Assembly (NCBI GenBank): GCA_012728755.1
Contig: JAAYEL010000068.1
Location: 1-47,487 of the forward strand
Direction of reading: 5' to 3'
Origin: Tissierellia bacterium
GTDB taxonomy: Bacteria > Bacillota > Clostridia > Tissierellales > Peptoniphilaceae
DNA length: 47,487 nucleotides
The position numbers and the translations under genes are program-made. Position 1 is the first letter of the stretch, and every line of letters begins with the position of its first letter. Positions 25,995-34,719 of this stretch are shown here, one piece after another. The notes beneath the pieces are model-generated. The model was not told the DNA's origin and searched no databases. It saw only the letters and a list, made by a program, of their open reading frames with translations.

Positions 25995-26345
25995 ATGGTA
26001 GCTACAATTAAGAATGAATATGGTAAAGTAGTTTTTACTGAAAAAGTAATTACAACATTAGCTGCACAGTCAGCAAGCGAATCTTATGGTATCGTTGGGT
26101 TGGCGGCACAAAATGTTAAAGATGGACTATTTGAACTATTAAAATTTGATAATAGAACAAAAGGCGTTAGTATAAGCGTAAATGACGATAAATTAGATAT
26201 TGACCTTACAGTAATCATGGAATATGGTGTAAGAATAGCTATAGTCGCAGAAAATATAATCGAAAAAGTAAAATACAATATTGAATCAAACACAAATATT
26301 AAGGTGAACTCTGTAAATATTATTGTTCAAGGTATTAGAGTTTGA
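25995..26345 (+). CDS. Asp23/Gls24 family protein (YloU-like)
   Basis: 116-residue soluble protein of the Asp23 family, abundant alkaline-stress or envelope-linked proteins in Bacillota. Family features include the N-terminal strand YGKVVFTEKVI, the SYGIVGLA segment and the amphipathic MEYGVRIAIVAENI helix. The copy directly before fakA is the YloU type, conserved in this position; a role with FakA in lipid metabolism is suspected from synteny but unproven. RBS TAGGAGGG is about 6 nt before the ATG. Overlap with the fakA RBS suggests coupled expression. Confidence 0.93.
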   Translation: MVATIKNEYGKVVFTEKVITTLAAQSASESYGIVGLAAQNVKDGLFELLKFDNRTKGVSISVNDDKLDIDLTVIMEYGVRIAIVAENIIEKVKYNIESNTNIKVNSVNIIVQGIRV

Positions 26346-26356
26346 TAGGAGGAAAG

Positions 26357-27982
26357 ATGGAAAGATTGGGTTCAAAGGAGTTAAGAGCTGGTATCGTAGC
26401 AGCTTATAACAACCTTGAAAATAATAAGGAGTTAGTAAACAGCCTTAATGTCTTCCCAGTGCCAGATGGAGACACTGGTACTAATATGTCATTGACTATG
26501 AAATCAGTTTACAATAAATTACAAAGCTCAGACGATGACATGAGATCGGTAGCCAAAGCACTTGGTACTGGTTCATTAATGGGAGCTAGAGGTAACTCAG
26601 GAGTTATATTGTCACAGCTATGTAGAGGTGTCACTACAGTATTAGAACAAAATGATACTATTGGTGTTAAGGAGTTAGCCGAAGCATTAGATAAAGCTAG
26701 AGAAACAGCATATAAGGCTGTACTTAAGCCTACAGAAGGTACTGTATTAACGGTAAGCAGGATGATGGCAGCTTTTGCTATGGAAAAATATAGCTCATAT
26801 ACTGATTGTATTGAGTTTTTAGAAGATGTTATTGATGAAGGTAATGAAGCGTTAAGACGTACACCAGAACAATTACCTGTACTTAAACAAGCAGGAGTAG
26901 TTGATGCAGGTGGTAAAGGACTTATGGTTTTATTAGAAGGCTTTTTATCATCATTGACAGGAAAAATCATTATTGAAGAACCTGTTAAAAAACTTGATGA
27001 AAAATTTGCTGATTTTGATGATATACATGACCATGACATTAATCCTGAAGATATTAAGTTTGGATATTGTACAGAGTTTATGATCAATCATGATGGTTCA
27101 TATAACTATGAAGATTGGAGAGAAGTTGTTAGCGAATATGGAGACTCGTTAGTAGTAGTAGGAGCTGATGATTTAATTAAGACTCATATCCACACAAATA
27201 ATCCAGGTGCAGTTCTTGAATTAGCACTACAAAGAGGATTTTTATCAGATATCAAAATAGACAACATGAGAATACAAAATAAAGCTGTTAATGAAGCTAA
27301 ACATGCTAAAAAACAAGCAGCAAAGACAAAATATGGTTTTGTTAGCATAAGTATCGGTAAAGGATTCGATCAAGTATTTAAGGATTTAGGCGTTAATGAG
27401 CTTATATCTGGTGGACAAACGATGAATCCATCTACAGAAGATATAGTAGAGGCTGTAGAGAAGGTAAATTCTGATACAGTATTTGTATTTCCAAATAATA
27501 AAAACATTATATTAGCTGCTAAACAAGCAGTTGAACTAGTTGATAAAGAATTAATAGTAGTAGAGACAAGATCTATTCCTGAAGCATTTACTGCTTTAAT
27601 AAACTTTGATGAGGAAGAAGATGCAGCCACTAATTTAGAAGTTATGACAAGTGCTTTATCTGAAGTAAAGACACTTCAATTAACATATGCTGTAAGAGAT
27701 ACTAAAGTGGGAGATATCGATATTCATGAAGGTGATATTATCGGTATTAATAAAAAAGATATAGTAACTAATGGGAAAGATGTTAATCTTACTATGTTAG
27801 ATTTATTGGATAAATCAATAGATGATATGACTGGTTTAGTTACAGTATATTATGGAGAAGATGTTAGCAAAGAACAAGCAGAAGATATGCTTGAGATGGC
27901 TAGTAAAAAATATCCAGATATAGATATCGAAATAGTTGATGGTGGACAACCACTTTATTACTATATTGCTTCAATAGAATAA
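26357..27982 (+). CDS. fakA: Fatty acid kinase, ATP-binding subunit FakA
   Basis: 541-residue kinase that, with a FakB fatty-acid carrier, phosphorylates exogenous fatty acids to acyl-phosphates for PlsX/PlsY phospholipid synthesis. The N-terminal DhaL/DAK2 domain (1-200) has the Mg-ATP site PVPDGDTGTNM with D37, D39 and N43, plus GARGNSGVILSQ and GVVDAGGKGL. The central and C-terminal parts are the DegV-like FakA domains (THIHTNNPG, then PNNKNIILAAKQAVE). AGGAGG sits before the ATG at 26357; a TTG at 26342 is not needed. plsX and acpP are about 9 kb downstream; no fakB is in the window. Confidence 0.95.
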   Translation: MERLGSKELRAGIVAAYNNLENNKELVNSLNVFPVPDGDTGTNMSLTMKSVYNKLQSSDDDMRSVAKALGTGSLMGARGNSGVILSQLCRGVTTVLEQNDTIGVKELAEALDKARETAYKAVLKPTEGTVLTVSRMMAAFAMEKYSSYTDCIEFLEDVIDEGNEALRRTPEQLPVLKQAGVVDAGGKGLMVLLEGFLSSLTGKIIIEEPVKKLDEKFADFDDIHDHDINPEDIKFGYCTEFMINHDGSYNYEDWREVVSEYGDSLVVVGADDLIKTHIHTNNPGAVLELALQRGFLSDIKIDNMRIQNKAVNEAKHAKKQAAKTKYGFVSISIGKGFDQVFKDLGVNELISGGQTMNPSTEDIVEAVEKVNSDTVFVFPNNKNIILAAKQAVELVDKELIVVETRSIPEAFTALINFDEEEDAATNLEVMTSALSEVKTLQLTYAVRDTKVGDIDIHEGDIIGINKKDIVTNGKDVNLTMLDLLDKSIDDMTGLVTVYYGEDVSKEQAEDMLEMASKKYPDIDIEIVDGGQPLYYYIASIE

Positions 27983-27983
27983 A

Positions 27984-29987
27984 ATGAAATTGACTGATAT
28001 AAAGGGTATAGGACCTAAGAAACAAGCTAAATTGAATGAAATGGGAATTTATGATATCGGTGGATATATTGAATATTTACAAAGATATTATGAAGATAGA
28101 TCGAATCTAGTATATATTGAGAATTCTGTTGACGGCGAAAAACAATATTTTGAACTAGAGATTGCCAATGCTGCCAAGACGTATTTTTTCAAAAAAAATA
28201 TGTCTATTACAAGAGTAGTAGCTAAAGATGATACATCTAGCATTAATCTTGTATGGTACAATGACAGGTTTAGCCCACAAAGCTTGAAGATAGGAACTAA
28301 ATATAAATTTTTTGGAAAGATAGATAAATCCAAAAAGCAGATATCAAATCCTTTATTTTCAAAGCTTGATGACGACTATATAGGTGGGATTTATCCCATC
28401 TATTCTGTTATTAAGGGACTTTCTAGAAAAGAGTTCATTCAATTCAAAGATACGATATTAGATAATACGAAAATTAGATCTGATTATTTACCTGAGAAAA
28501 TTTTAGAACAAGAAAACCTAGTTGATATTAATGATATGTTTAAGATACTTCACAGACCGGACTCTTATCTAGATTTATACAAAGCAAAATTATCTTATGT
28601 GACTAGACAATTGGTTGTTGAACATCTTGCCAACAAACTATTCAATAATATAGATAACTCATATATAAAGCATAAGGCAATCAGCCTTACTCCATATACG
28701 GAAAGCTTAGACTTTGAACTGACTCAATCTCAGCAACAAGTTTTGTCTGAGATTTCCTATGATATGTATAGTGACAAGAAGATGAACCGTATTGTGATTG
28801 GAGATGTTGGATCGGGGAAAACTATAGTAGCCATATTGTCAGCTATAATTGCTATTAAAAATGGTTATCAGGTAGCATTTATGGCTCCTACAGAGCTATT
28901 ATCTATACAACATCATAATAATTTTAAATCATATCTGAACAAATTTGACATAAGATCAGAGTTGTTGATTGGCTCAACATCTACAAAGGATAAAAGGAGT
29001 ATTTATAGAGATTTACAAAATAATGATATAGATATTTTGTTTGGAACTCATGCTTTATTTCAAGAAAAACTCGAGTTCAATAATCTTGGTTTGGTAATAA
29101 CTGATGAGCAACAGCGATTTGGTGTTTATCAAAGAAAACTTCTTTCTGAAAAAGGATCATCTCCAGATATTTTATTACTATCTGCTACCCCTATACCAAG
29201 GACATTAGCACTTACTATGTATCAGGATTTAGACTTATCTATAATAGATACATTGCCTAGCAATAGAAAGCCAATAGAGTCTTTCCTAGTATCTGAAAAT
29301 ATGGAGCGAAGATTCCTAAAATTTGCTGTAAAACAGATACAAGAAGGAAGACAGGTATATGTAGTATGTCCAAGGGTAAGTGATGATGAAGATAGTGATG
29401 TTAATAGTGTTGAAAATATTTACAAAAGATATAAGAAGTTTTTTGAAGGAAGAATAAGAATAGATTATATTCATGGTCAATTAGACGTTGAGTCTAAGAC
29501 TAGAAAGCAACAACTGTTTGCTAATGGTGATATCGATATGCTTATAGCTACTAGCATCATAGAAGTAGGTATTGATGTCAAAAATGCAAATTTGATGATT
29601 ATATACAATGCCAATTATTTTGGATTATCACAGCTACATCAGTTAAGAGGGCGTATAGGAAGAGGAAATTATCAGTCCTATTGTATTTTTGTTGCTTCAG
29701 ATGGTAAAATAGAAGACGAAAAACTTAAATTTATCGAGACTAATAATAATGGTTTTGAGATAGCTAGAAAAGACTTAGAGCTTCGTGGCGCGGGCGATAG
29801 ATTTGGAGTATTTCAGTCTGGTTTTACATCAGATAATATGTATGAGATTTATGATGAAGATTTGTATAGTCGTGTAAATAGAATTGTTATGAACTTATTT
29901 GAAGATAAGTCATATGAAAGTAACATTGAACTAAAAAAACAAATTGAAAACAAGATGCTAGAATATAAGAAAATTATACTAAATTAG
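27984..29987 (+). CDS. recG: ATP-dependent DNA helicase RecG
   Basis: Branch-migrating helicase that remodels stalled forks and Holliday junctions. 667 residues. An N-terminal wedge/OB domain (about 1-240) starts LTDIKGIGPKKQAKL. Helicase motifs follow: Walker A GDVGSGKT (273-280), DEQQ box at D374-Q377, SATPIPRTL, the second RecA domain with VCPRVSD, and the C-terminal LRGAGDRFG (TRG-like region). Motif II reads DEQQ where RecG proteins normally have DEQH, a conservative change. It starts 1 nt after fakA, with poor RBS, suggesting translational coupling. Confidence 0.96.
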   Translation: MKLTDIKGIGPKKQAKLNEMGIYDIGGYIEYLQRYYEDRSNLVYIENSVDGEKQYFELEIANAAKTYFFKKNMSITRVVAKDDTSSINLVWYNDRFSPQSLKIGTKYKFFGKIDKSKKQISNPLFSKLDDDYIGGIYPIYSVIKGLSRKEFIQFKDTILDNTKIRSDYLPEKILEQENLVDINDMFKILHRPDSYLDLYKAKLSYVTRQLVVEHLANKLFNNIDNSYIKHKAISLTPYTESLDFELTQSQQQVLSEISYDMYSDKKMNRIVIGDVGSGKTIVAILSAIIAIKNGYQVAFMAPTELLSIQHHNNFKSYLNKFDIRSELLIGSTSTKDKRSIYRDLQNNDIDILFGTHALFQEKLEFNNLGLVITDEQQRFGVYQRKLLSEKGSSPDILLLSATPIPRTLALTMYQDLDLSIIDTLPSNRKPIESFLVSENMERRFLKFAVKQIQEGRQVYVVCPRVSDDEDSDVNSVENIYKRYKKFFEGRIRIDYIHGQLDVESKTRKQQLFANGDIDMLIATSIIEVGIDVKNANLMIIYNANYFGLSQLHQLRGRIGRGNYQSYCIFVASDGKIEDEKLKFIETNNNGFEIARKDLELRGAGDRFGVFQSGFTSDNMYEIYDEDLYSRVNRIVMNLFEDKSYESNIELKKQIENKMLEYKKIILN

Positions 29988-29994
29988 GAAGATT

Positions 29995-30576
29995 ATGAGA
30001 GTTATATCGGGTTTGAGAAAAGGCTACAAATTATTAGGGCCAAAATCAACTAAATCAAGACCAACGGAAGATAAAGTCAAAGAGGCGGTATTTAACGTTT
30101 TATATCCATATAGAAGTGGTGGAGTAGCACTAGATTTATTTTCTTGTACTGGTTCCATTGGGATAGAGTTTTTAAGTAGGGGAAGTAAAAAAGTTTTCTT
30201 TTCTGAATCAAATTATGATAATATTAGAATATTAAAGGAAAATTTGGATAAAACACATTTTACCGAACAAGCACAGATATTGGGTGGGGATTTTAAGAAG
30301 AATATATTATTAGTTGATGAGAATGTTGACTATGTATATATTGATCCGCCATACTATTCAGACTTTTACATAAAGTCTTTAGATATCATGAAGGATATAG
30401 AGTTTTTTAAGGAAGCTTTATTTATACTTGAGGCAGATAAGAAAATAGATGTTTTAGAAGAATTTGACTGTTTTGAATTATTGTTTCAAAGGCAATACGG
30501 TAAGAAGGAAATATCTATATACAAGATAATAGATCTTGGTGAAAGGAAAACTAATGAAAGTGATTTACCCGGGTAG
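29995..30576 (+). CDS. rsmD: 16S rRNA (guanine966-N2)-methyltransferase
   Basis: 193-residue Rossmann methyltransferase that modifies the small-subunit rRNA. It begins with MRVISGLRKGYKL and SRPTEDKVKEAVFN, has the SAM-binding LDLFSCTGSIGIEFLSRG, and the amino-methylating motif DPPY at 117-120. RBS AGGAAG before the ATG. The gene overlaps the next one, coaD, by 23 nt; the rsmD-coaD pair is conserved in most Bacillota. Confidence 0.96.
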   Translation: MRVISGLRKGYKLLGPKSTKSRPTEDKVKEAVFNVLYPYRSGGVALDLFSCTGSIGIEFLSRGSKKVFFSESNYDNIRILKENLDKTHFTEQAQILGGDFKKNILLVDENVDYVYIDPPYYSDFYIKSLDIMKDIEFFKEALFILEADKKIDVLEEFDCFELLFQRQYGKKEISIYKIIDLGERKTNESDLPG

Positions 30577-31039
30577 TTTTGACCCAATAACAAATGGCCA
30601 TCTAGATATCATAGAAAGAGCCAGCGCTAAATTTGATGAAGTAGTGGTTGCAGTATTGGTTAATACCCAAAAAAAAGGTCTATTTTCAATGGACGAACGA
30701 ATTGAAATGTTGGAAGAACTATTGTATGATTATAGTAACGTAAAGGTTGAAAAATTCTCTGGATTATTAGTCGATTTTGCTCAGGCAAATGAGATAGATG
30801 CTATCATAAGAGGACTAAGAGCTGTTTCTGATTATGAGAATGAATTACAGCTAGCACACCTAAATAGGTTCTTGTCTAAAGATGATAACTTAGAGACATT
30901 ATTTTTAACTGCAAGCCCTAAGGTTTCTTTCGTAAGCTCTAGTGCCATAAGAGAAATCGCTCAATTGGGTGGGGATATTACTGGTTTAGTACCAGAAAAA
31001 GTAGCAAAAAAAACTTATAAAAAATACCAAGGGAGGTAA
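30554..31039 (+). CDS. coaD: Phosphopantetheine adenylyltransferase
   Basis: Transfers AMP from ATP to 4'-phosphopantetheine in coenzyme A synthesis. 161 residues, the usual length. The nucleotidyltransferase signature is YPGSFDPITNGHLDII with H16 in the GxxGH-like motif; later SFVSSSAIRE is the conserved ISSTxxR-type motif. I start at 30554 (MKVIYPG), because the earlier TTG would add six atypical residues. It lies inside the end of rsmD and is followed at 2 nt by the coiled-coil gene. Confidence 0.97.
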   Translation: MKVIYPGSFDPITNGHLDIIERASAKFDEVVVAVLVNTQKKGLFSMDERIEMLEELLYDYSNVKVEKFSGLLVDFAQANEIDAIIRGLRAVSDYENELQLAHLNRFLSKDDNLETLFLTASPKVSFVSSSAIREIAQLGGDITGLVPEKVAKKTYKKYQGR

Positions 31040-31041
31040 TT

Positions 31042-31518
31042 ATGGATATACTAAAATTATTAGATGAATTAGAAGAAATTATTGATGAGGCTTCATCAAT
31101 ACCTTTCAACAAAAAGAAAGTTGGTATTAATTCTGATGAAGTATATGAATTGATAAATGACTTAAGAGACTCTTTACCTGAAGAGATTAAAGAAGCTAGA
31201 TGGGTAAACGAAGAAAGAGAAAGAATCCTTTCTGAAGCACAAAAACAAGCAGATACACTTATTCAAAATGCAAATGAAGAAACTTTAAGAAAAGACGAAG
31301 AGTCAAAAAGAAGATACAAAGAATTAGTAAATGAACATGCCATCACAGTTGAGGCAAAAAGAGAAGCACAAAATATTATCGAAGAAGCGAATGCTACTGC
31401 AAGAACTATTACTACTAAAACATTGTCATATGTTGATAGTATGCTTGTAAAAACTGAAGATGAACTAAAGAATCTTTTAGGCGTTATTGAAGATAATAGA
31501 TCTCAACTTAAGTATTAA
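31042..31518 (+). CDS. Coiled-coil protein of unknown function after coaD
   Basis: 158-residue soluble, acidic and strongly helical protein. An N-terminal segment of about 50 residues (LDELEEIIDEASSIPF, then SDEVYELINDLRDSLPEEIKEA) precedes a long coiled coil (about 60-145, with WVNEERERILSEAQKQADTL). It resembles short DivIVA- or ATP-synthase-stalk-like proteins often labelled ATPase in Clostridia, with no catalytic motif to support that label. Proteins of this sort are commonly found next to coaD and rsmD. RBS GGGAGGT. Role unknown; a scaffold or division-linked function is only a guess. Confidence 0.8.
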   Translation: MDILKLLDELEEIIDEASSIPFNKKKVGINSDEVYELINDLRDSLPEEIKEARWVNEERERILSEAQKQADTLIQNANEETLRKDEESKRRYKELVNEHAITVEAKREAQNIIEEANATARTITTKTLSYVDSMLVKTEDELKNLLGVIEDNRSQLKY

Positions 31519-31522
31519 AAAT

Positions 31523-31897
31523 ATGTTAATAAAACTATTGATTAGGTTCACAATTTTTGTGGGCCTATATGCATTTGCATTGATTAAGTTATATGTTAAC
31601 ATCCAAGATAAAAAACAGTTAATTATTGCGATTATCACATCAATAGTGTTAGGTTTAATCATGACAATCGTATCTGCGATATTCTTTAAGGTCAGATATA
31701 AACCAAAAAATCGCCCAGTAATTAAGCGACCAGTTAACGGTCAATATGATACACAGTTTAATAGAAATAACCCGAATGGTATGTCAAATAGTCGTGATAG
31801 ATCAAAAAGACAACGACCACCAATTGATAAGACAAGATTTAGAAGTACAGACAAAATTCTAATACATAGGGATGAAAAAGATGGAAGCATCAAATGA
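31523..31897 (+). CDS. Small two-helix membrane protein, unknown function
   Basis: 124 residues from the ATG at 31523, 4 nt after the preceding stop. Two hydrophobic segments (about residues 5-22 and 33-56) are followed by a long, very basic, Pro/Asn/Arg-rich tail, probably cytoplasmic. A TTG at 31487 would add 12 residues but overlaps the upstream gene; the Shine-Dalgarno is weak for both, so the start is uncertain. The last codons overlap the terminator stem. I do not recognise the family. Confidence 0.65.
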   Translation: MLIKLLIRFTIFVGLYAFALIKLYVNIQDKKQLIIAIITSIVLGLIMTIVSAIFFKVRYKPKNRPVIKRPVNGQYDTQFNRNNPNGMSNSRDRSKRQRPPIDKTRFRSTDKILIHRDEKDGSIK

Positions 31898-31910
31898 TGT
31901 TCCATCTTTT
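31876..31910. terminator. Bidirectional terminator overlapping the end of the membrane-protein gene
   Basis: AAAAGATGGAA (31876-31886) pairs with TTCCATCTTTT (31900-31910), with an inner CATC/GATG stem and AAAT loop. It serves this operon and the convergent tmcAL, and part of it encodes the final residues of the plus-strand protein. Confidence 0.88.
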
Positions 31911-31913
31911 TAA

Positions 31914-33089
31914 TTACTCAATATACGGGTTTTCCGTATAGTCCAAAGTATTGTATCTCTTGTGATTTATGTTATATAGCTTAAATGCATTCATATCTAT
32001 CGAGATAAATCGCTTATTTACGTCGTCTAAATTATTCAAATCACTTAGTTTATTGATAATATTAATGTCACTATTTTCCTTGATTTTTTTCAACAAGAAT
32101 GCGCCTTTTTTGTTGAATTTTAATGGCCTTATATAATTCATATATTTAAGGTTAAAAACATCAACAGCTTTTATATCTAATATAAAGTTAAGCAAGAATC
32201 TCTTTAATCTAGACCTAGAGTATCTTTTATTATGTGATAACTCAACTTCTTCTATCAAGCTATTTGTGTAATTTTTTTTAAGCAAATTTAGCAAACCATT
32301 CTCATAGCCTGCTATATCATTTCCACTTTCATCTAAAACAAAAGCCTTATAGTAAAATATACTTGAATAGTCATCTAAATTAACCCTACCTAGTTGTTCT
32401 TTATTTTCTTCTATGTGAAATGGAATATATTTATCTATATCATGTCCATTTGTATAGGCATTTCTTAATGCACTTGCTGATTGAAACATCTCATCTGATA
32501 TATTCAAATTATGATAGCCTTTATCGTTACGATTAATAGGGAATATATCAATATCGCTATTCAGTTCTTTTAGAGCTTTTGTGTATAGGATAGCCAATGT
32601 ATTATTTGGTAAAAAATATTTTTCTGTATTACTATAACCAGCCTCATCCAATGATAACTCATATGATTTTTTATAAGAAAAACCTTTATCCAAAAATGTT
32701 TTTATAGTCTTATCTAGTAATTCCTTATTATCTTGCTCAAAAGATATAAGAGAATTTAAGCTTTTTTTGTCCATATCTTCGACCCCAAAACACAAATGTG
32801 TAAGAATATTTAATTTATTTAACATTTGCGCTGAATAAAAAGCGAAAAAATTTGCACTTTGTAAACTAATAATTGTTGGCATCTCGATGAGCAAATCTAT
32901 TCCATTTTCAACAGCAAGTTTTGCTTTAAAATGCTTAAATATGAACGATGGTTCACCTCTTTGAACAAAAGAGCCTGATGTAAAAGCGACAATAAAAGAA
33001 TCTGGATACTCTTTTTTTATTCTATTTATTTGATAAATATGTCCATTGTGTAATGGATTGTACTCACTAATGATGCCAAATATCAACAT
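31914..33089 (-). CDS. tmcAL: tRNA(Met) cytidine acetate ligase
   Basis: Uses acetate and ATP to form acetyl-AMP and acetylate the wobble cytidine (ac4C34) of elongator tRNA-Met. About 391 residues, the TmcAL/YlbM length. The nucleotidyltransferase signature is GIISEYNPLHNGHIYQI; TSGSFVQRGEPSF and FGVEDMD follow. I start at 33089, which gives the standard MLIFGIISEYNP N terminus; AGGAA lies about 12 nt upstream. An ATG at 33125 would add 12 residues but has no RBS. Divergent from ackA, which handles the same metabolite, acetate. Confidence 0.92.
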   Translation of the reverse strand: MLIFGIISEYNPLHNGHIYQINRIKKEYPDSFIVAFTSGSFVQRGEPSFIFKHFKAKLAVENGIDLLIEMPTIISLQSANFFAFYSAQMLNKLNILTHLCFGVEDMDKKSLNSLISFEQDNKELLDKTIKTFLDKGFSYKKSYELSLDEAGYSNTEKYFLPNNTLAILYTKALKELNSDIDIFPINRNDKGYHNLNISDEMFQSASALRNAYTNGHDIDKYIPFHIEENKEQLGRVNLDDYSSIFYYKAFVLDESGNDIAGYENGLLNLLKKNYTNSLIEEVELSHNKRYSRSRLKRFLLNFILDIKAVDVFNLKYMNYIRPLKFNKKGAFLLKKIKENSDINIINKLSDLNNLDDVNKRFISIDMNAFKLYNINHKRYNTLDYTENPYIE

Positions 33090-33094
33090 TTTTA

Positions 33095-33122
33095 TTCTTA
33101 ATTCCTCATTTTCTGTTATAAT
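33095..33122 (+). promoter_or_regulatory. Promoter of ackA
   Basis: Extended -10 TGt-TATAAT (hexamer 33117-33122) with weak -35 TTCTTA (33095-33100) at 16 bp. A second AT-rich stretch around 33132-33143 could also serve. Confidence 0.55.
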
Positions 33123-33163
33123 CATTTATAGAATATATTATATAGCATAAAGGAGAATATGTC

Positions 33164-34357
33164 ATGAAAGTACTAGTTATTAACAGTGGAAGTTCTTCAT
33201 TAAAGTATCAATTACTTGATGTTGACACCAGAGTGTTAATCGGAAAAGGTTTAGTAGAGAGAATAGGTCTTGAAGGATCAAAGTTAACTCATACTAAAGA
33301 CGGTGAAAAAACTATAATTGAAAAACCTATGCCAAGTCATATCGAAGCGGTTGAATATGTATTTGACGCATTAACTGATGAAAACCATGGTTTAGTTAAA
33401 TCTATTGATGAAGTTGATGCAATTGGACATAGAATAGTTCATGGTGGAGAAAATAAAGAATCACAAGTAATAGATAACGAATTAAAAGAAGATATCAAAA
33501 AATGGACTAAGTTTGCTCCATTACACAATCCAGCTGGATTATTAGGTGTTGAAGCATGTGAAAAAATCGTACCAGGAAAGCCAAATGTTGCTGTATTTGA
33601 TACTGCATTTTTCTCATCTATGCCTGCTAAAAACTATATGTATGCTCTTCCATATGAATATTATCAAGAAGATGGTATCAGAAGATATGGTTTCCATGGA
33701 ACAAGCCACAATTACGTGACAAGACATACAGCTGAATTAATGGGAGTTGACCAAAAAGATCTTAACATCATTACTATACATTTAGGTAATGGTTCATCAA
33801 TAGCTGCTACAGAAAATGGAGTTTGTATCAATACAACATTAGGACTAACACCATTAGAAGGACTAGTGATGGGAACTAGATCTGGAGATATCGATCCAGC
33901 AATAGTTACATTCCTTATGGACAATAAAGGCTATACAACTTCTCAAATGGATGACATTCTTAACAAGAAGTCTGGAGTACTAGGAATCAGTGGATTATCA
34001 AGTGACTTTAGAGATTTAGAAGATGCAGCTGATGAAGGAAACGAAAGAGCTAAATTAGCTTTAGATATGTTCGTTCAAAGAGCTAGAAAATATGTTGGTG
34101 CATATATGATTGAGCTAGGAAGAGTAGATGCCATTAGTTTTGCTGGTGGTATTGGTGAAAATTCAGATATCATGAGACAAAGAATATTAGATAATCTAGA
34201 AGGATTTGGTATTGAGATAGATGATTCTAAAAATAATGGATTAAGAGGCAAGGATGCTCTTATATCTACAGAAGGTTCAAAAACAAAAGTGTATGTAGTT
34301 CCTACAAATGAAGAATTAATGATCGCCTTAGAAACTGTTGAAGTATTACAAAAATAA
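33164..34357 (+). CDS. ackA: Acetate kinase
   Basis: Interconverts acetyl-phosphate plus ADP and acetate plus ATP, the main substrate-level ATP step of acetate-forming fermenters. 397 residues, family standard. Motifs: MKVLVINSGSSSLKYQL (N7), GHRIVHGGE (substrate Arg), FHGTSHNYV (catalytic His), HLGNGSSIAA (phosphate loop), GLVMGTRSGDIDP, and VPTNEELMIA with the Mg-binding Glu near the end. AGGAG is 8 nt upstream of the ATG. No pta is in the window. No terminator follows; the rpmF promoter begins 1 nt after the stop. Confidence 0.98.
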   Translation: MKVLVINSGSSSLKYQLLDVDTRVLIGKGLVERIGLEGSKLTHTKDGEKTIIEKPMPSHIEAVEYVFDALTDENHGLVKSIDEVDAIGHRIVHGGENKESQVIDNELKEDIKKWTKFAPLHNPAGLLGVEACEKIVPGKPNVAVFDTAFFSSMPAKNYMYALPYEYYQEDGIRRYGFHGTSHNYVTRHTAELMGVDQKDLNIITIHLGNGSSIAATENGVCINTTLGLTPLEGLVMGTRSGDIDPAIVTFLMDNKGYTTSQMDDILNKKSGVLGISGLSSDFRDLEDAADEGNERAKLALDMFVQRARKYVGAYMIELGRVDAISFAGGIGENSDIMRQRILDNLEGFGIEIDDSKNNGLRGKDALISTEGSKTKVYVVPTNEELMIALETVEVLQK

Positions 34358-34386
34358 TTGACAAAATCTCCTAACAAGAGTATAAT
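34358..34386 (+). promoter_or_regulatory. Perfect consensus promoter of rpmF
   Basis: TTGACA (34358-34363), 17-bp spacer, TATAAT (34381-34386): an exact match to the housekeeping sigma consensus. It starts directly after the ackA stop codon. Confidence 0.9.
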
Positions 34387-34440
34387 TCTTTTGTTATAGT
34401 TTATCAGACATCCGAGAGGATAATAAAAGGAGGTGTAGAA

Positions 34441-34623
34441 ATGGCAGTACCTAAGAGAAAAACTTCCAAAGCAAAAACAGCTTCAAGAAGAGCATCATCA
34501 TATACATTAAATAAGGCTACTATTAACGTATGTCCTAATTGCCAAGAACCAAAATTACCACATAGAGTATGTGCGAATTGCGGACATTATGATAGTAAAG
34601 AAGTTATAAACGTAGAAGCTTAA
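34441..34623 (+). CDS. rpmF: Ribosomal protein bL32
   Basis: 60-residue large-subunit protein starting MAVPKRKTSKAK. Two CxxC pairs (C31/C34 and C44/C47) show the zinc-ribbon C+ form. A near-perfect RBS (AAAGGAGGTG) and a consensus promoter imply very high expression. The common clostridial order is ackA, DUF177, rpmF, plsX; here the DUF177 gene is absent and rpmF is a separate unit with its own terminator. Confidence 0.98.
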   Translation: MAVPKRKTSKAKTASRRASSYTLNKATINVCPNCQEPKLPHRVCANCGHYDSKEVINVEA

Positions 34624-34641
34624 GAAGTAAATAAATAAAAC

Positions 34642-34670
34642 AAAGATAGTCCTTGTGACTATCTTTTTTT
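34642..34670 (+). terminator. Terminator of rpmF
   Basis: AAAGATAGTC (34642-34651) pairs with GACTATCTTT (34657-34666) around a 5-nt loop, with a T run to 34670. Confidence 0.92.
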
Positions 34671-34719
34671 GTTATAAGCATCTTTTAGCAGTTAATAGAT
34701 GCCATAATGTAAATAAAAC

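Noticed and set aside
26509-27087. 192-codon open frame on the minus strand inside fakA
   Set aside because: Antisense shadow of the DhaL domain; no RBS, Ser/Ile-rich composition typical of reverse-frame reading.
34358-34440. A hidden DUF177 gene between ackA and rpmF
   Set aside because: The gap is 83 nt and is filled by the rpmF promoter and leader.
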